Part shown: positions 12,791 to 24,880 of the stretch, in pieces
Position numbering within the stretch: the stretch's first letter is position 1
Layout of the letters: every line of letters starts with the position of its first letter
Origin: Crotophaga sulcirostris
Taxonomy: Eukaryota; Chordata; Aves; Cuculiformes; Crotophagidae
Assembly: GCA_013397455.1 (NCBI GenBank)
Contig: VYZB01000215.1
Span: 604,853 to 668,852, forward strand
Direction of reading: 5' to 3'
DNA: 64,000 bases
Program-made: the position numbers and the translations under genes
Notes under the pieces: model-generated
Told to the model about the DNA's origin: nothing
The model's input: only the letters and a program-made list of their open reading frames with translations
The model's database searches: none

Positions 12791-15551
12791 TATGACACAT
12801 ACATTAAGACAAGGAACAATGTGAGAATAAGAATTGAAACATGGAAAACCAGAAAAATTATTTTATAGCAAAACTAACTGAAATTCAGGGTATGTTCTGT
12901 TTTTATAGCAACAGTTATGTGGGATACAAGCTCTGTCTCTCTAAAATGTCTCATTCTCTGTCATGAGAAAGCCCCTCTTACACATCCACACTTCTGCTAC
13001 AGGACTAGACCAGAAATGACTGTGATTAGTTTAACTGAAAACCAACAATGTAAAGAATACAAAAATTATATTTTAAGTGCTTAAGTGTTTTTGAACTTTC
13101 ATAAAGTAAAATGTGATTCAATTTTTAATCTATCCTATAGATAATAGAGAGTAATATCCAAGCAGGTGATGTTACTTCATGCTATATATTTAAACTTAAG
13201 GTAAATACTTGTCATTTATGACAAAGGAGTTTATTTTAGCATCTGGTATTCTGTATGTACTGCAGTTGCTTTTTCAGACTTATGAAAACAAGGTCTGGTA
13301 CAATTGAGAAAGAAAGATGACTTCTCAGTACAAAACAGTTTTCCTATGTGACTTCAAAAACACGAAGGAAAACCTGATCTGGCAATAAAAATTAGCATCC
13401 TGAATAAAATAATATATGCCACAGGAAATGTCAGCTTAGAGAAACCTCACTGTTTTGCTCTTAATTCGATAATTCACTGACTTTATAACTCCTCTAGCAG
13501 AGACACTGAGCATCAGAGTTCAGTTCAAAAACATTAAACTAGGGAAAATATGCATACATTTTTCAGACATCTCTTTTGCTTATGCAGAAGACCTTTCATG
13601 TTAGCAGCCTGAAGCAGAAAATATTGAGACTGTGAGGTGACAGAAATCAAATAAGTGCTTGCATGAGCAGAAAAATATGGACTTTGAGATCTAATTATTT
13701 GCTTTTAGATTAAAACTTCTTAGAATTTGATGATTTTTCTGGATTGTTCTTTTTGTTTATATATTTTTTAAAGGACTGTTCCACTTATTTCAGAGGAAGG
13801 ACACACCATGTTGAATAATCCCTTCCTCCTACATCATCAGCTTGTCCTTTCCTTCGAAATGTAACCCAATGTATTTATTTCCATTTTAGTTCCTTCTTAG
13901 ATTTTTTGATCCCATTCAAAAATATTTCAAGCTCTTCAATGTACATTATTGAGGAAACTGATACATTTTCCAAATGTTGTGTAAGTTTTATCATTCTTTT
14001 ATTTCCAAGTTAAAGAAGGAGTGGATTCAAACTGGTTTGAAGCTGATAAATTAGCTGCCACCTAACAAAACTCCCCTGTTCCAAATGCATCTGACACCTG
14101 CACTTTTCAGTTCTGCTCAGAAGAGCTGCAGGAATAGATACGTTCCAGTGTGACAGGCTCACAATTGACAGTGAGATACCACACCAACGCATTGGAAATT
14201 ATTTTCCAAGTGTTTCACAGTGTAAGAAACAAATTCTGAAGAAGGAAAATAGTACAAAACCTTCTATAGAACTCTAAAAATATTCTCCCCCAACCTGGAT
14301 TTAGAAAACCAGGATCTGAATACATATCCAACATGCATGAGCTATGCAGCTAGTGTCAACTTTTAAAACTGCAATATTAGCCTCTGCAGAAAATGGAAAT
14401 CTTCTTGCAGGGGGTGAGAAGACTGAATCTTCCAAACAACTTGATAGTGAGGGTATCTATATTCTTCAGCACACCGTCACTGCACAGAAGTGTCATACTT
14501 CTTTAATTATAATTATTTTAATGGTTTTTTTTATGTTCCAGAAGTCTGAATTCACCCACCCACAAGTTCTGAATGCCTTCATAGTTTACATACCTTGTTT
14601 TAATCTAGAGAGACTTCATTTTGCCAACCTATTTACTGCCCACATCTGTATTTTTAACAGAGCCATGCACAGGAGTTAACCCAACAAAGCTATAGAAAAT
14701 ATTAAGGTTTATATTTAAATTCCTTATGAATAGTTAATTTAAAAAGAACTTTAAGTGTGAAAAGAAGGTTGCTTATTCTTAAATCTTTTACTTTGAGTAT
14801 AACAGAATTCGATGTCAATTTATCCTATAGTATGAACACTCACTTTGGCTAATCAGTAATGTCCTATAAATGCGTATGAAAATTATTTAATGGCAGTTTC
14901 AGCTTCCTAGCTGGATAACAATTCCTTTTAACTACCCATAATTCAATCAGATTTTATCTTATTTTACATATTTTAATAAATGCTTTCTTCTGGTTATTTT
15001 ACAAATTATATATGCAAATAATATATTAAATAATTGATGAAGCACCTTTTTTTGCTTGCAGCTACAAGCAATACTTCTCTTCACAAATATATTTAGAAAG
15101 TAGTTCTCTTCACAGCAAGATTTTTGTGTAGTATTTTAAAAGACATTTAAACTCCTGCTGTGATAGGGGCTTATTTAGAAACACCAAGTATAATTTACTA
15201 ACCTGATTTATGAAGCAATTTATACAATCTAGTAAAAAAGCATTGTAAAATTTCATTGTATAGGGATAGTTATCTTCTCTGAAGAGCCTACATTCTTTAA
15301 CACTTGGCCAACTCCATACTATTACATTCTACAATAGAAAAAATTATATGAGGGTAATTATGCATTCTGGATTATTAAAGCTTTATAAAACTGTTAGAGG
15401 TTAATGCTGAAGTTATTTATTCCTACTGCCCAATTTCATTCCATAATACTCAGTAAGAGGGCAAATAGAGTCATTAATCTTTTATTAGTTATATGGTAAA
15501 TGGTGTAATGAAATACTATGTGTTATGTGTTTATCTACAATTCTTTGTGAC

Positions 15552-15611
15552 GGAATGGAATGGAATAGAATAGAATAGAATAGAATAGAACAGAACAGAA
15601 CAGAACAGAAC
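15552..15611. repeat. Compound pentanucleotide microsatellite
   Basis: Three GGAAT, four AGAAT and five AGAAC units in order, 60 bp in all with no interruption. It sits exactly at the 3' end of the minus-strand CR1 that follows, so it grew from the CR1 tail repeat (ATTCT on the minus strand) and has step-wise point changes fixed by expansion. Confidence 0.95.
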
Positions 15612-15820
15612 AGGTTGGAAAAGACCTGAAGGATCGCTGAGTCCAACAGTAAACTTAACAGTGCCAAGTCCACCACTAAACCAATTCCCTAAGCACCACA
15701 TTCACATGTCTTTTTAATACCTTCAGGGATGATTACTCAGCCACTTTCTTGGGCAGCCTGTTCCAATTTTTGGCAACCATTCACCATATTCTTGGTGAAG
15801 AAGTTTTAGGCAAAGGTTTC
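15612..15820 (-). mobile_element. CR1 LINE 3' end, 5'-truncated
   Basis: Read on the plus strand: GGTTGGAAAAGACCTGAAGG, then the CAAGTCCACCACTAAACC, AAGCACCACATTCACATGT and CTTCAGGGATGATTACTCAG blocks, and GGGCAGCCTGTTCCAAT. This is the reverse complement of an avian CR1 3' UTR plus the end of ORF2. It is truncated after the GGTGAAGAAGTTT block. It has the same orientation as CSMD1. Confidence 0.9.
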
Positions 15821-18800
15821 TTTTTTCCTTATGAGAGAAATAGTATCTACCAATAAACACAGAAGATGCTGAACAGATGCTCAACAAAGGCCAGAAAAGC
15901 GCTACAAATAAATTATGTCACTCTTGTGTTGCAATACTTCGTGAAGAGCCCAGGAAAGAGATGTTTTTAAAAGGGAGTGGTATTTATAAAAGGAAATCCT
16001 ACAATCCACAATTATAAATTTCTGTATTTAAAGGACACAAGCAGATAATACTATATGATAAAACACCATGATGGTGCATTTCCCTCCAAAAATTTAGTAA
16101 AGTATGTCTTGAAATGCTGTCCTTCTTTTCTTGTTCCTTTGGTTTTTATTTGGAAGCAATGGTAAACATATTCTGTGTGTCAGAACAGGGCAAACAACCT
16201 CTCAAAGTCTTGTTCAAAAAATTTACAAATACTATTGCGTGCACCAGAATAAAAATAGGGTTGAATACTTCCAACATTTCAGTGTTTGCTTTACCTGTTT
16301 TATCTGACAGTGAGAACAATCTAGGAGACAGATTTATGCTACAGTTTATCCAGTGCTTTTAAATTTGTGCTTGTTTGAAGGGACACAGGCCTGAGGAATT
16401 TGAGTAGAAAAAAATTCATTTTCTAGCAGGATAACTTTTTAAAAAAAAATTCTATGGTCAGTCTATTTTATCTTAGTGTTCATGCTTAGATAATATCTTT
16501 TTAAAAAATAGTTTCACGTAATATTTCAGATATTCACAGTGAAAAACTGTGTTGAAAACTGTTAAGCATACAATATCCAAAGCATAGGATCTTTTGATCT
16601 GAACTGTTTGGATAAACTATATAGGCCAAGTCACACTTTGGATGAAAGAGGACAATATTTTAGTTCAACTATCTCTTCCACCTTTTTCCCATTTCCTTGC
16701 ATAAATTAATCATAATTCAACTACGTCTGGTCAACTGCTAAAAGGTACTAGATAGCAGAAGTATTCCGGCAACCAGCTTACTCGGTACATTTCTTTCAGG
16801 TGTACTGAAGAAGAAAAAAAAAAGCAAATCCCTCTTCTTTCCCAGGGGACTGACACAATATATAATGATTTTTTTCCCCTTTGTAAATTTACCATTCATC
16901 TATATCTTAAAGCCATGCATTGTTACCTGACTCTTTATAAAGTATGGTACAACTGTTTAAAGAAAGCATTTGGGAATTTAGGTAGGTTGTTCAGAAGAGA
17001 AGTGAGAAGCAACTGTCCACAACTGAAATACTGTTCTGCATTCCACAAGGAATTATTGGTACATTGGTAGCATTTTCTACCTAAATCCTAATGTGACACT
17101 GTGAAATTCTTTCTGCATCTGCTCTCAGGTTGTGCTTGGTAGGAAGAGCTGTGGGAAAACTGCAGATCTAGGTGTTTGCTGGGCATGTTCTCATAGCATT
17201 TGCTGCCTCGGTTTTCATATTCCATCTACCCTCATAAATCAAAGTGCAAAACTAAGCTTCCTATTTTATATACAGAGAATATTAAAGAGATCTAACATAC
17301 AAAATGAGGAGAGGTGTAAGTCTTTAATTTGCATTTTTAGAGATTTTCTAATTGGCATCAAGTGGTAATAGCCATTCTCATCAGTCCTCTGAAGTTGAAT
17401 TTCCAATTATTTTTTCCATCTACATAATTACTAGCAAGAAAAAATATTACATACTAAAGGTTTACATTAGAAAGAACAGCAAAATATATTTGAATCCAAC
17501 TATTTGTATTTTAATTTTCTCATTTTTATAAGCTTCATATATGTGAAATTTATAGTAATAAAATAATAATGCACTTCTTCGATTTATATTGAAAAGTCAC
17601 ACATGATAATAAAGCTTCATAAGTCAAAACACAAAGAAAAAAAAGAAACAAAAGATATTACATTTGAAGAAAACAGTAGACTGCCTTATAATAATTTCTT
17701 CCATAGCCTCTATTACTTCTACTTTCTGTAATTAAATGTGATGTCTGACAGCATGTCCTCTGAAAGTGTGAGCAGAGATCATACAGCTCCCAGAAGTAAC
17801 TTATAAATAATGAAATAATCACCCATTCAGATACAAACACCAAAGAAATGGATCAACTTTTTCTTCTACACCTTGCATAAAAAGTTCCTTTGAGTGTCAC
17901 ACAACCAATGCACAATATTTAATGCAGAAAATTGTCATGTCTTTTGTTCCAGTGAGTATACCAAAACACATACTTTGCATTAAACAATGCACTGCAGAAA
18001 CACAGAGACTAAGACATATCCCCTAGACATTAGCCTTCAAGAAACTCATCCTCTCTGTACTGGCAGAATGGCACACAATGAGGTAAACATAACCTGGGTT
18101 TCACTCCACTGAGCTTAGTGCTATTACATGAAGATTTAATTTATTCAAATACATCTTAATCATTATACAAGTACTTTTAATGAGTTGGGGGTGAACACCA
18201 CCTTACCCTCTGGCTTTTTTAGGAGGGCTAAAAGACTCTCTGCTTTCCAAAATATAAAATTATCTTCTTTTTTCTTTTTTTTTCTTGTTTGAAGACTGGT
18301 CTGATTAATGAGGAGCGAGCTCTCAGGCTGCTACTCAGATTAGCAGTTGTTCAGTGAAAGTGATACTCAAAAAAATAACAGCCTTATAGTCCCATAAATA
18401 ACAACTTGATTTTACCCTTACAATATATGCAAAGGGAAAGGCGTAGAGGGACTAAACAGATGTAATTCCAGAGTGCTCTAGGCATGCAATGAAGGAAAGC
18501 GGATGCTCTGATCTCCGTCTTAATCCCTGCTGTGCTATATAAAAGGACTGGATAAAGACAGCCACCAGGACACAGTGTAGCAAGGAGGTGGAAGAATTAG
18601 GGCTGTGATATTAACTGAGGGGAGGAAAAAAGATCGGAAAGTATAAATTTTGAACCAGAAAATGCTAAGATACCTTCTGTGCCTGCAGCACTAAGTTGAT
18701 AAAGTCTATATGGCACTGTTCTGCCAGGATTTGATAGCTTGCCTTGCATCTCTGAATTCTAAATATATTAATTATTCCTGATATATAATTTTGGTTTTTT

Positions 18801-19005
18801 CCTCGAACCAATATTTTTCAGACATTACAACACCATATTCAGCTTTCTACACCCTCACTATTACCAGCGGAGTTCTAATTCAGTGACAATTAAAAGCATA
18901 ATAACCACTTTATAGCTTCCAAACACCTCTCTCTTTGATTTGTGTATTTAATAGGCCTCAAAAAGATATAATCAGTCACTAAAGATAATGGTATAAACAA
19001 CTTAC

Positions 19006-19083
19006 AGACAGAATTTTTGTGGTTACTGTCTTTGCTGGGCAACATCTTGACTCCTCTTGATTTCAGCTCAATTGCTTTTTTCA
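19006..19083 (-). CDS. CSMD1: CSMD1 internal exon, linker between CUB2 and Sushi2
   Basis: This is the next coding exon of CSMD1, 78 bp on the minus strand. The acceptor is a long T-rich tract ending TTTTCTCAG and the donor is GTAAGT. Its first two bases (TG) join the terminal G of the exon at 33047-33159 to make a Val codon. It then reads KKAIELKSRGVKM, LPSKDSNHKNSV and one base of the next codon. It is symmetric (phase 1 to phase 1), so skipping it would keep the frame. The basic KKAIELKSRGVK motif is the linker I recall between CUB2 and the second Sushi domain of vertebrate CSMD1. The remembered human protein differs mainly around the SN of KDSNHKN, which suits an orthologue. There are no cysteines, as expected for a linker rather than a CUB or Sushi fold. 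The following Sushi 2 exon was not seen between 1 and 19005. Confidence 0.95.
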
Positions 19084-19854
19084 CTGAGAAAACAAGCAAA
19101 CAAAAATAATTCTTTATTAAACCTTGTATAAAGGACATATAGCAGCCAAATCATACATTTCAATAATTAAAAGCTACACAGGAATCCTACAAACAGATGG
19201 AAATAACCACAGTTTCTGTGATGATCCAAACACATTTTTACAATACAGCCATTTATAATATTTCAGAAGATGTAATTTTTAAACAGTAACTATTAGGATT
19301 TGCAATATTTTGGATTCAAGTTTCCTTAGGGTCAAAGAAAAGAAGAAAACAATCTTAACCAGATGTATGGGTTTCCAATGTTTGCCACAGTATATGGCAA
19401 AATCTTAAACATTTTTAAAACATATTTGTTATGTAAAATGTACAGTACATTATACAGAAATACATGAGGACTACAAGCTTTAAATTTAATATACACATCT
19501 TTTATTTGAATCACTTTTCAGTAGCAAACAGTTTTTTAACTCAGTTTTTCGTAAAGAGATTATAGGATCACAGTATTACATTCTTTGGTTCACCTAACCC
19601 TTTTTGTATCTACAGGGCAATTTCAACTGAATTAGAAACAGAGAGTAAGAGCTCTCAAAGGGACAAAGTTTTGTGAGAAAGAACAGATGCAGCAGAGATT
19701 TAATATCTGTTTTCTCTGTTTAGCCAGCTGAATGGTTGATAAACTCCCAGCCTATCCATACTAAGTAGTTGGGACACCATAGGAGGGATCAGGAGCAAAG
19801 CAGGAAGAGACATGAGAAGAAACTAGTGCAGTTACACGTTAAAGAACTGTCACG

Positions 19855-19905
19855 CTTGAATCCGGCAGGCAGCCAAACACCACACAGCCACTCACTGATT
19901 CACAC
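19855..19905 (-). mobile_element. Possible LTR U5 fragment
   Basis: The plus-strand stretch AATCCGGCAGGCAGCCAAAC followed by ACCACACAGCCACTCACTGA resembles the reverse complement of the U5 end of the LTR type seen elsewhere in the window (a GC-rich U5 of the form AGTGAG...GCTG...TGGTG). Beyond about 50 bp no resemblance is seen, and the expected R and U3 blocks are missing. This could be chance similarity. Confidence 0.35.
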
Positions 19906-21455
19906 TAAGATGAGTGGTAAAACCACTGAGTTATTATGCAGCAGACAGGGAAAAGAACTATACTTTTCTCCTTCTCTTTGTCCTCTGACCCTATTTAAGG
20001 ATGAAAGTGGCATTCATCGCTCAAATTCCTTGTGGGAGTTTACTCTTGAAAGCTATTTGTTAAACATAATTGAAGCACGCTTCTCAGGATTGTGGAAAAA
20101 TGATACCCATCAGATTTAGTTTGAAATACAGTGGACATAAATTGAAACAAGCGATGTTCTGACTTGATATATGACATTTTTTTTTCCAGTGTTAGGATAG
20201 TCAAGCATTGACCAGGTCCTACAGTCTCCATCCTTGGAGATTTTTCATATGTCAAGAAAAAGGCATTCTGTATCTTTCTGAAAGAACATTAGATAGGGGA
20301 TTCACAACACTTAAGAACAGTCATCTAAAATGTATGTTGTATGAAGAGAAATTGCTACCTCAAGGGGGCAATTCATCCCCTTCTAAGATAGGCACAATGA
20401 ATCATCCTCTGGAGACGCCTTTTCCTTTCAATAAAATATAACATAAGCTTATATCACTTGCTCAAACTAGATCCCTATAATTTAGACAGTAACATTAGGT
20501 GACATGAGCTTTTATGTCTGGAAAACTTTAACAGCGAAATATAGGCATCTGTGACACGTAAGGATCCATGACATTAAATAGGATAATTTGAGACATAAAT
20601 TTCAAATGTCTGTCTCTATTATACTTCTGCGTGTAAGTCTTGGCATGAGACCTCCATGGTACTTTCTTCTGTTTTTTTAAAAGAACTAAGCAAGTATAGT
20701 CTTTCAAATACAAACTGTTCAACCTCTGAAAAAGAAAGAGATTACTGAACAGTTTGGTTTGAGTGAACCAGTTAAATCTCCTGTAATACAAAAGAAATAC
20801 TTTATATTGCAGGTTTTGTAACCATTTAAATCTCACTTGAATACCTTTTCTGAGATACTTCTTGCTTTCCTGATTGCTTTCATTAACAAGGTTTTCCTGA
20901 TTTCGAAGATGATTTGCCATTTAATAGCACAAAAAGAGGAATGAGTTTACGTTAATAATGGCAGATATGAACAGCACTTTCCAACTTTTAAGTGATTACT
21001 TTTTTAAATTTGCATAGCTTTCTGCTGTCTTCACTTAAACATTCAGTTAAGCTAACTGAATTAACTTACTTCATCTTTTCTGTTAATCATAACTTCAAAA
21101 CTCTTTTGGAGATGAGATACTTATTCAGGGAGGAGGGCAGAGCTAAGCACTGGAAATCCAAGAAAATCTTATCAGCCTAATGACAAGCACTGGTGATATT
21201 TCTTAACTTTTAGCTATAGCTAAATTAAACTCAGCGATGAAAAGAAATGTCTGGCATTATGTGAAGGGATCATGAAAGTTAAAGTGAAATTTCCAAATTG
21301 TAAGCTTCCATTCAAACCTATTCTCATTTCTATGAAACTCTTAGTTTCTAATATATTTGAACATGTGTGAAAAAAATACATTTTACCCCAAGTACAATTA
21401 TCTTGCAGAAAAAATACAAGAATTTAGCAGAAATATAGTTTCAAGAAAGGATCAG

Positions 21456-21532
21456 AATCACAGAACAGCTGAGTTTGTAAGGGACATCTTGCTCAAGCAA
21501 GGCCACCTAAAGCCAGTTGATGAGGATGAACC
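21456..21532 (-). mobile_element. Short CR1 3' end with internal deletion
   Basis: The plus strand reads AATCACAGAACAGCTGAG, then GTAAGGGACATCTTGCTCAA and GCAAGGCCACCTAAAGCCAG. This is the reverse complement of the last part of an avian CR1 3' UTR, with the usual 'TCATCTGGTCCAACCCCC' segment deleted between GACATCT and TGCTCAAGCA. The octamer tail is worn away. An open frame here (21357-21542, plus) is a by-product. Confidence 0.7.
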
Positions 21533-22036
21533 AAATTTTTAACAGCTGGTAACAATCAGCAAAGTGATAAAATAAAAGTAGCAATGAGACATTAGAAGGA
21601 CATTCCTTATATGTTTTGAGGATTTTAGAAAACTATTACCTTCAGTCAGAGAAAGTGTTTATAGATATACATAGTACAGACATATATTGCATTCAGATTT
21701 GTTGTTTGTGAAAAAGTGCTTCCAAAAATTCCTATGGAATATTTAAAAAATCTTATTGGGTTACTTTAAAACATTAATAATCTATGTCTGTATCTGAATT
21801 AAGGAGGTTTGATACATCTGAGATCTGCTGCCATTCTGCCTTTGAAAAAGTTATCATCGAAAGCTAATTCTCCTATGCATTTTCCTTGCCCAAGGCATTT
21901 GAAGTATAAAATAAAACTAGAAAATTGTCTGTGTTCACTTAAGTGAAGAGATGAAAGTAAAAAACGTTAAATATTTTAAATATTTGTATGTTTGGGTAAG
22001 GAATACCTAATATTGTTGAGAAAGTTCAGGTAAACA

Positions 22037-22740
22037 ATCATGGAATCATAGAATGCTTTAGGTTGAAAAGGATCTTAAAAATCATTGCGTTCCAACCTTC
22101 CTGCTATGGGTAGCTGCACCTTCTACTACACGACGTTTCTCAAAGCCCCATCCAACCTGGCCTTGAACACCTCCAGGCATGGGACATCAATATCTCTGGG
22201 TAAGCTATTCCAGGGCCTCATCACCCTCACAGTAAAAAGTATCTTCCTAATATCTAATCTAAATCTACCCTCTTTCAGTTTAAAACCACTACATCTCATG
22301 CTATCACTTCACTCCCTGATAAAGAACTCCTCCCCAGCTTTCTTGTGGGCCCCCTTTAAGTACTGGGAGGCTGCTACAAAGTCTCCCCGGAGCCTTCTAT
22401 TCCCTAGACTGAACAAGCTCATCTCTGTCAGCCTGTCCTTATATGGCAGGTGCTCCAACTGCCTGATCATCTTTGTGATCCTCCTCTGGACTCACTCTAA
22501 CAGATCCACGTACTTGCTGTGCTGAGAACTCCAGAACTGAACGCAATACTCCAGGTGAGGTCTCACAAGAGCAGAGTAGAGGGGCAGAATCACCTCCCTC
22601 GACCTTGGTCCCACTTCTTGTGATTCAGCCCAGTATACAGTTGACTTTCTGGGCTGCAAGCACACATTGCCAGCTCACGTTGAGCTTCTCATCCACGAAC
22701 ACCCCAAAGTCATTCTCTTCAGGGCTACTCTCAATCCACT
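22037..22740 (-). mobile_element. CR1 LINE 3' third, about 700 bp
   Basis: Reverse-complement CR1 beginning at its 3' tail (AATCATGGAATCATAGAATG). It runs through CAACCTGGCCTTGAACACCT, GTAAGCTATTCCAGGGCCTC, CTCCCCGGAGCCTTCTATTC and GATCCTCCTCTGGACTCACT to the GTTGAGCTTCTCATCCACGA and TCATTCTCTTCAGGGCTACT blocks. The 5' end is truncated at 22740, where a short hairpin lies (see findings). It includes the ORF2 C-terminus region but that frame is broken. The long plus-strand frame over it is an antisense artefact. It has the same orientation as CSMD1. Confidence 0.95.
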
Positions 22741-22978
22741 GAGAGTAACCCTGAATATCAGTCATCCAACTCAGTGAGTTTAACCAAAATGTTCACAAAT
22801 AACTAAGCTCAGAGAAATTTCAGTAAGAAGTTTTAAATGCAAACTGCAGTTTGGAGAACTTCAAAAAGACTTTTCATAACCCATTTACTAGGTAATGAAA
22901 AGACAAGGGCCAACAAATGAATTTAACAAGAGTAAGGCTTCAAACTAATAAAAGGAAGGGCAAACTAATGGAAGGGTT

Positions 22979-23032
22979 TGTTTGTTTGGGGGGGGGGGGT
23001 TTGGTTTTGTGGTTTTGTTGTTTTTTTTTTTC
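22979..23032. repeat. G-run and T-rich low-complexity tract
   Basis: TTTGTTTG, a run of about a dozen G, then TTTGG/TTTTG repeats and a run of 11 T. It is a strongly asymmetric G/T strand with simple-sequence growth. No element boundary is visible. Confidence 0.9.
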
Positions 23033-23142
23033 ATACAAGTAGTAGACATGGGAAATTTTTAGTGAAAAAGCACTGGCAAATGTGGATGCAAGAATTCTGC
23101 AAATCTGCTTCTGGCCATGGCTGAAGGCAGGCATGAGGTTAG

Positions 23143-23560
23143 ATCATAGAATCCCTGAATCATTTAGGTTGGAAAAGACCTTTTAGATCATCAACCCTTA
23201 TCCTAACATTGCCAAGTTCACTATTAAAACATGCCCTTAAGCACCACACCAACGTGTTTTTGAAATACTTCCAGGGATGGTGACTCAGCCAACTGCCTGC
23301 AGCCTGTTCTAGTGCCTGAGAACCCTTTCAGTGAAAAAAATTTTCCTGATGTCTAATATAAACCTCCCCTGGGGCAATGAGGCCATTTCTTTTCCTATTG
23401 CTTGTTACTTGGAATAAGAGAGACCAACACCCACCTCCCTATAATCTCCTTTCAGGTACTGGTAGAGAGTGATACGGTCTCCCCTGAGCCTCCTTTTCTC
23501 CAGGCTAAACAACCACAGTTGCCTAGCCACTCTTTATAAGACTTGTGCTCTAGATCCTTT
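23143..23560 (-). mobile_element. CR1 LINE 3' end, about 420 bp
   Basis: Reverse-complement CR1. It opens with ATCATAGAATCCCTGAATCA and TTTAGGTTGGAAAAGACCTT, then AAGCACCACACCAACGTGTT, TTCCAGGGATGGTGACTCAG, CTCCCCTGAGCCTCCTTTTC and CTAAACAACCACAGTTGCCT. It is a different CR1 subfamily from the copy at 22037, judged by the '...CAAGTTCACTATTAAA' 3' UTR block. It is truncated near 23560 and has the same orientation as CSMD1. Confidence 0.93.
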
Positions 23561-24659
23561 AAGATACAGAGCTCTTTGAAAGATAGGTCCCTTTATCGTT
23601 AGGGCAACTCTAAGACACATTTATGAATGTTCATGACTATTCTTACGCTTCTCTATGTCTACCTTTGAAGAAAGAGGACAAAACTCATTCAGTAGGTAAA
23701 TCTCATTTCTTTGTTACTAAGGAATGACTCTTCTTCCTCTTCACATTACTAGCAGACTATGACATGTACTGTGATACCTTTAGACATTTTTATAATCATA
23801 GTAAATATCCCTCTGTTATACATGGAAGATGACCTTCTTTCAGAAGCTCATCCTGTTCTTGTAAAGCTTGCAAGTTTTAAAAAAAAGAAAATTTTAATAA
23901 ACAGTTACAGGTACTTCCTACGTATCCAGAAAATTACCACTCAAATACAAAACTAGTTGGGAAAAACCCCACAAACTCAAATTATCCAAAGAAATTTCTT
24001 TAAAAAGATACATCTCGCTTTGATTGTTGACTTACTTGAAGACCTTATCTTCCTTCTTTAGTACTAATTAACTCTTAATTAACTAATAATTTCACAACAA
24101 TATGAAGGTAGTAGCCATTCATCTTTAAGACCCAGCTTATCCCACTATGATTTTTTCTTTTTCTTTTTTTAAATTAGTTTTGATTTGGTTTGGTTTAAAT
24201 TAGGTTCCTTCTATCTGATATGAAATGGTTTGGAGAGAGCTTGTAGTTGTGGTTGAAGATGAATTTCAAATTATTGTATTACTGTATTAGAGTATGAGAA
24301 GTCTATATCTATTTGTCATATATTTCACGGTGGCTACAAATTTCAAGTAAAACTTGGCTTTTTTTAGTTTTGCCTGAGAATAATGAATGAGCCAAAAGCT
24401 GTACAAATTTAAGGCAATAGGTGGTGTTTGGCACCAAGAATTATCAGTCTTCTCTGGTTGTGAATTTGGCTTAGGGAAGAAAGGTAGAAATTAATAAAAA
24501 GGAAAATAAGGAAAAGCAGACTGAAAGTGACGATGGTATAAAACACCACTAACTGTCCATTTGCAAGGCATGAATGAGAAACAGTTTAATCCAGAGAGGG
24601 GTTTGAGGAGTTATGGTACATTTTGAACGTAAAGAAGGAACTGCAAAAGGGAAAGATAC

Positions 24660-24880
24660 CTTCTGCGGTTCCACTAGGGCTAGAACAAGAAGTTGCAATC
24701 TTTATCTGTAGCAAGGGAGATTTTAGTTACACAAGAAAAACACTTTTTAACAGTAAGAGTGATGAGAACCTGGAAGTACTGTGGAATCTTAGTCATTAAA
24801 AGTTTTAAATAATACGTTAAATTAAGGTCTGAAAACAACAGGCAGATATACTTGGCTCCTCTTTGATTTAGGGTTAGCTT
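24660..24880 (+). mobile_element. Ancient CR1 3' region
   Basis: Worn but co-linear with the old CR1 pattern: GGGCTAGAACAAGAAGT, then GTAGCAAGGGAGATTTTAGT, CACTTTTTAACAGTAAGAG, the 'ACACTGGAA...' block seen here as GAGAACCTGGAAGTACTGTG, and GTGGAATCTTAGTCATT. Divergence is far higher than for the other CR1 copies, so it is an old insertion. Edges are approximate. Confidence 0.7.

Larger units (their letters stand above)
1..19005 (-). other. CSMD1: CSMD1 intron 3' of the linker exon (partial)
   Basis: Intronic sequence downstream of the exon at 19006-19083, open at the window edge; the Sushi 2 exon expected next was not found. Recognisable content is two minus-strand LTRs (2533-2987, 12216-12790), an AT dinucleotide tract near 8.8 kb, a plus-strand CR1 3' end at 10.7 kb, and a minus-strand CR1 with a pentanucleotide tail at 15.55-15.82 kb. 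I see nothing nameable in 1-2532, 2988-8783, 8825-10689, 10807-12215, 12791-15551 and 15821-19005. Exceptions are a purine-rich patch around 12080-12200 and a TATA-like motif at 18535-18547, discussed in the findings. Confidence 0.85.

Noticed and set aside
14344..14679. 111-codon open frame on the plus strand
   Set aside because: No motif, no family resemblance and no splice context; consistent with chance.
1..19005. Search for the following CSMD1 exon (Sushi 2) on the minus strand
   Set aside because: No CPDPGIP...C...W...C pattern was seen in any minus-strand frame that I could inspect.
19769..20119. 116-codon open frame on the plus strand, rich in H, K and S
   Set aside because: It partly overlaps a possible LTR scrap and has no recognisable domain; antisense to CSMD1.
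20528..20920. 130-codon open frame on the minus strand starting MANHLRNQENLVN
   Set aside because: It has the same orientation as CSMD1 and is the longest frame not explained by a repeat. However, it has no acceptor before the Met, no recognisable domain and low-complexity K/L/F/Y-rich composition, and its length is within chance for 64 kb on two strands.
22085..22525. 146-codon open frame on the plus strand
   Set aside because: It lies wholly inside the minus-strand CR1 at 22037-22740 and is its antisense shadow.
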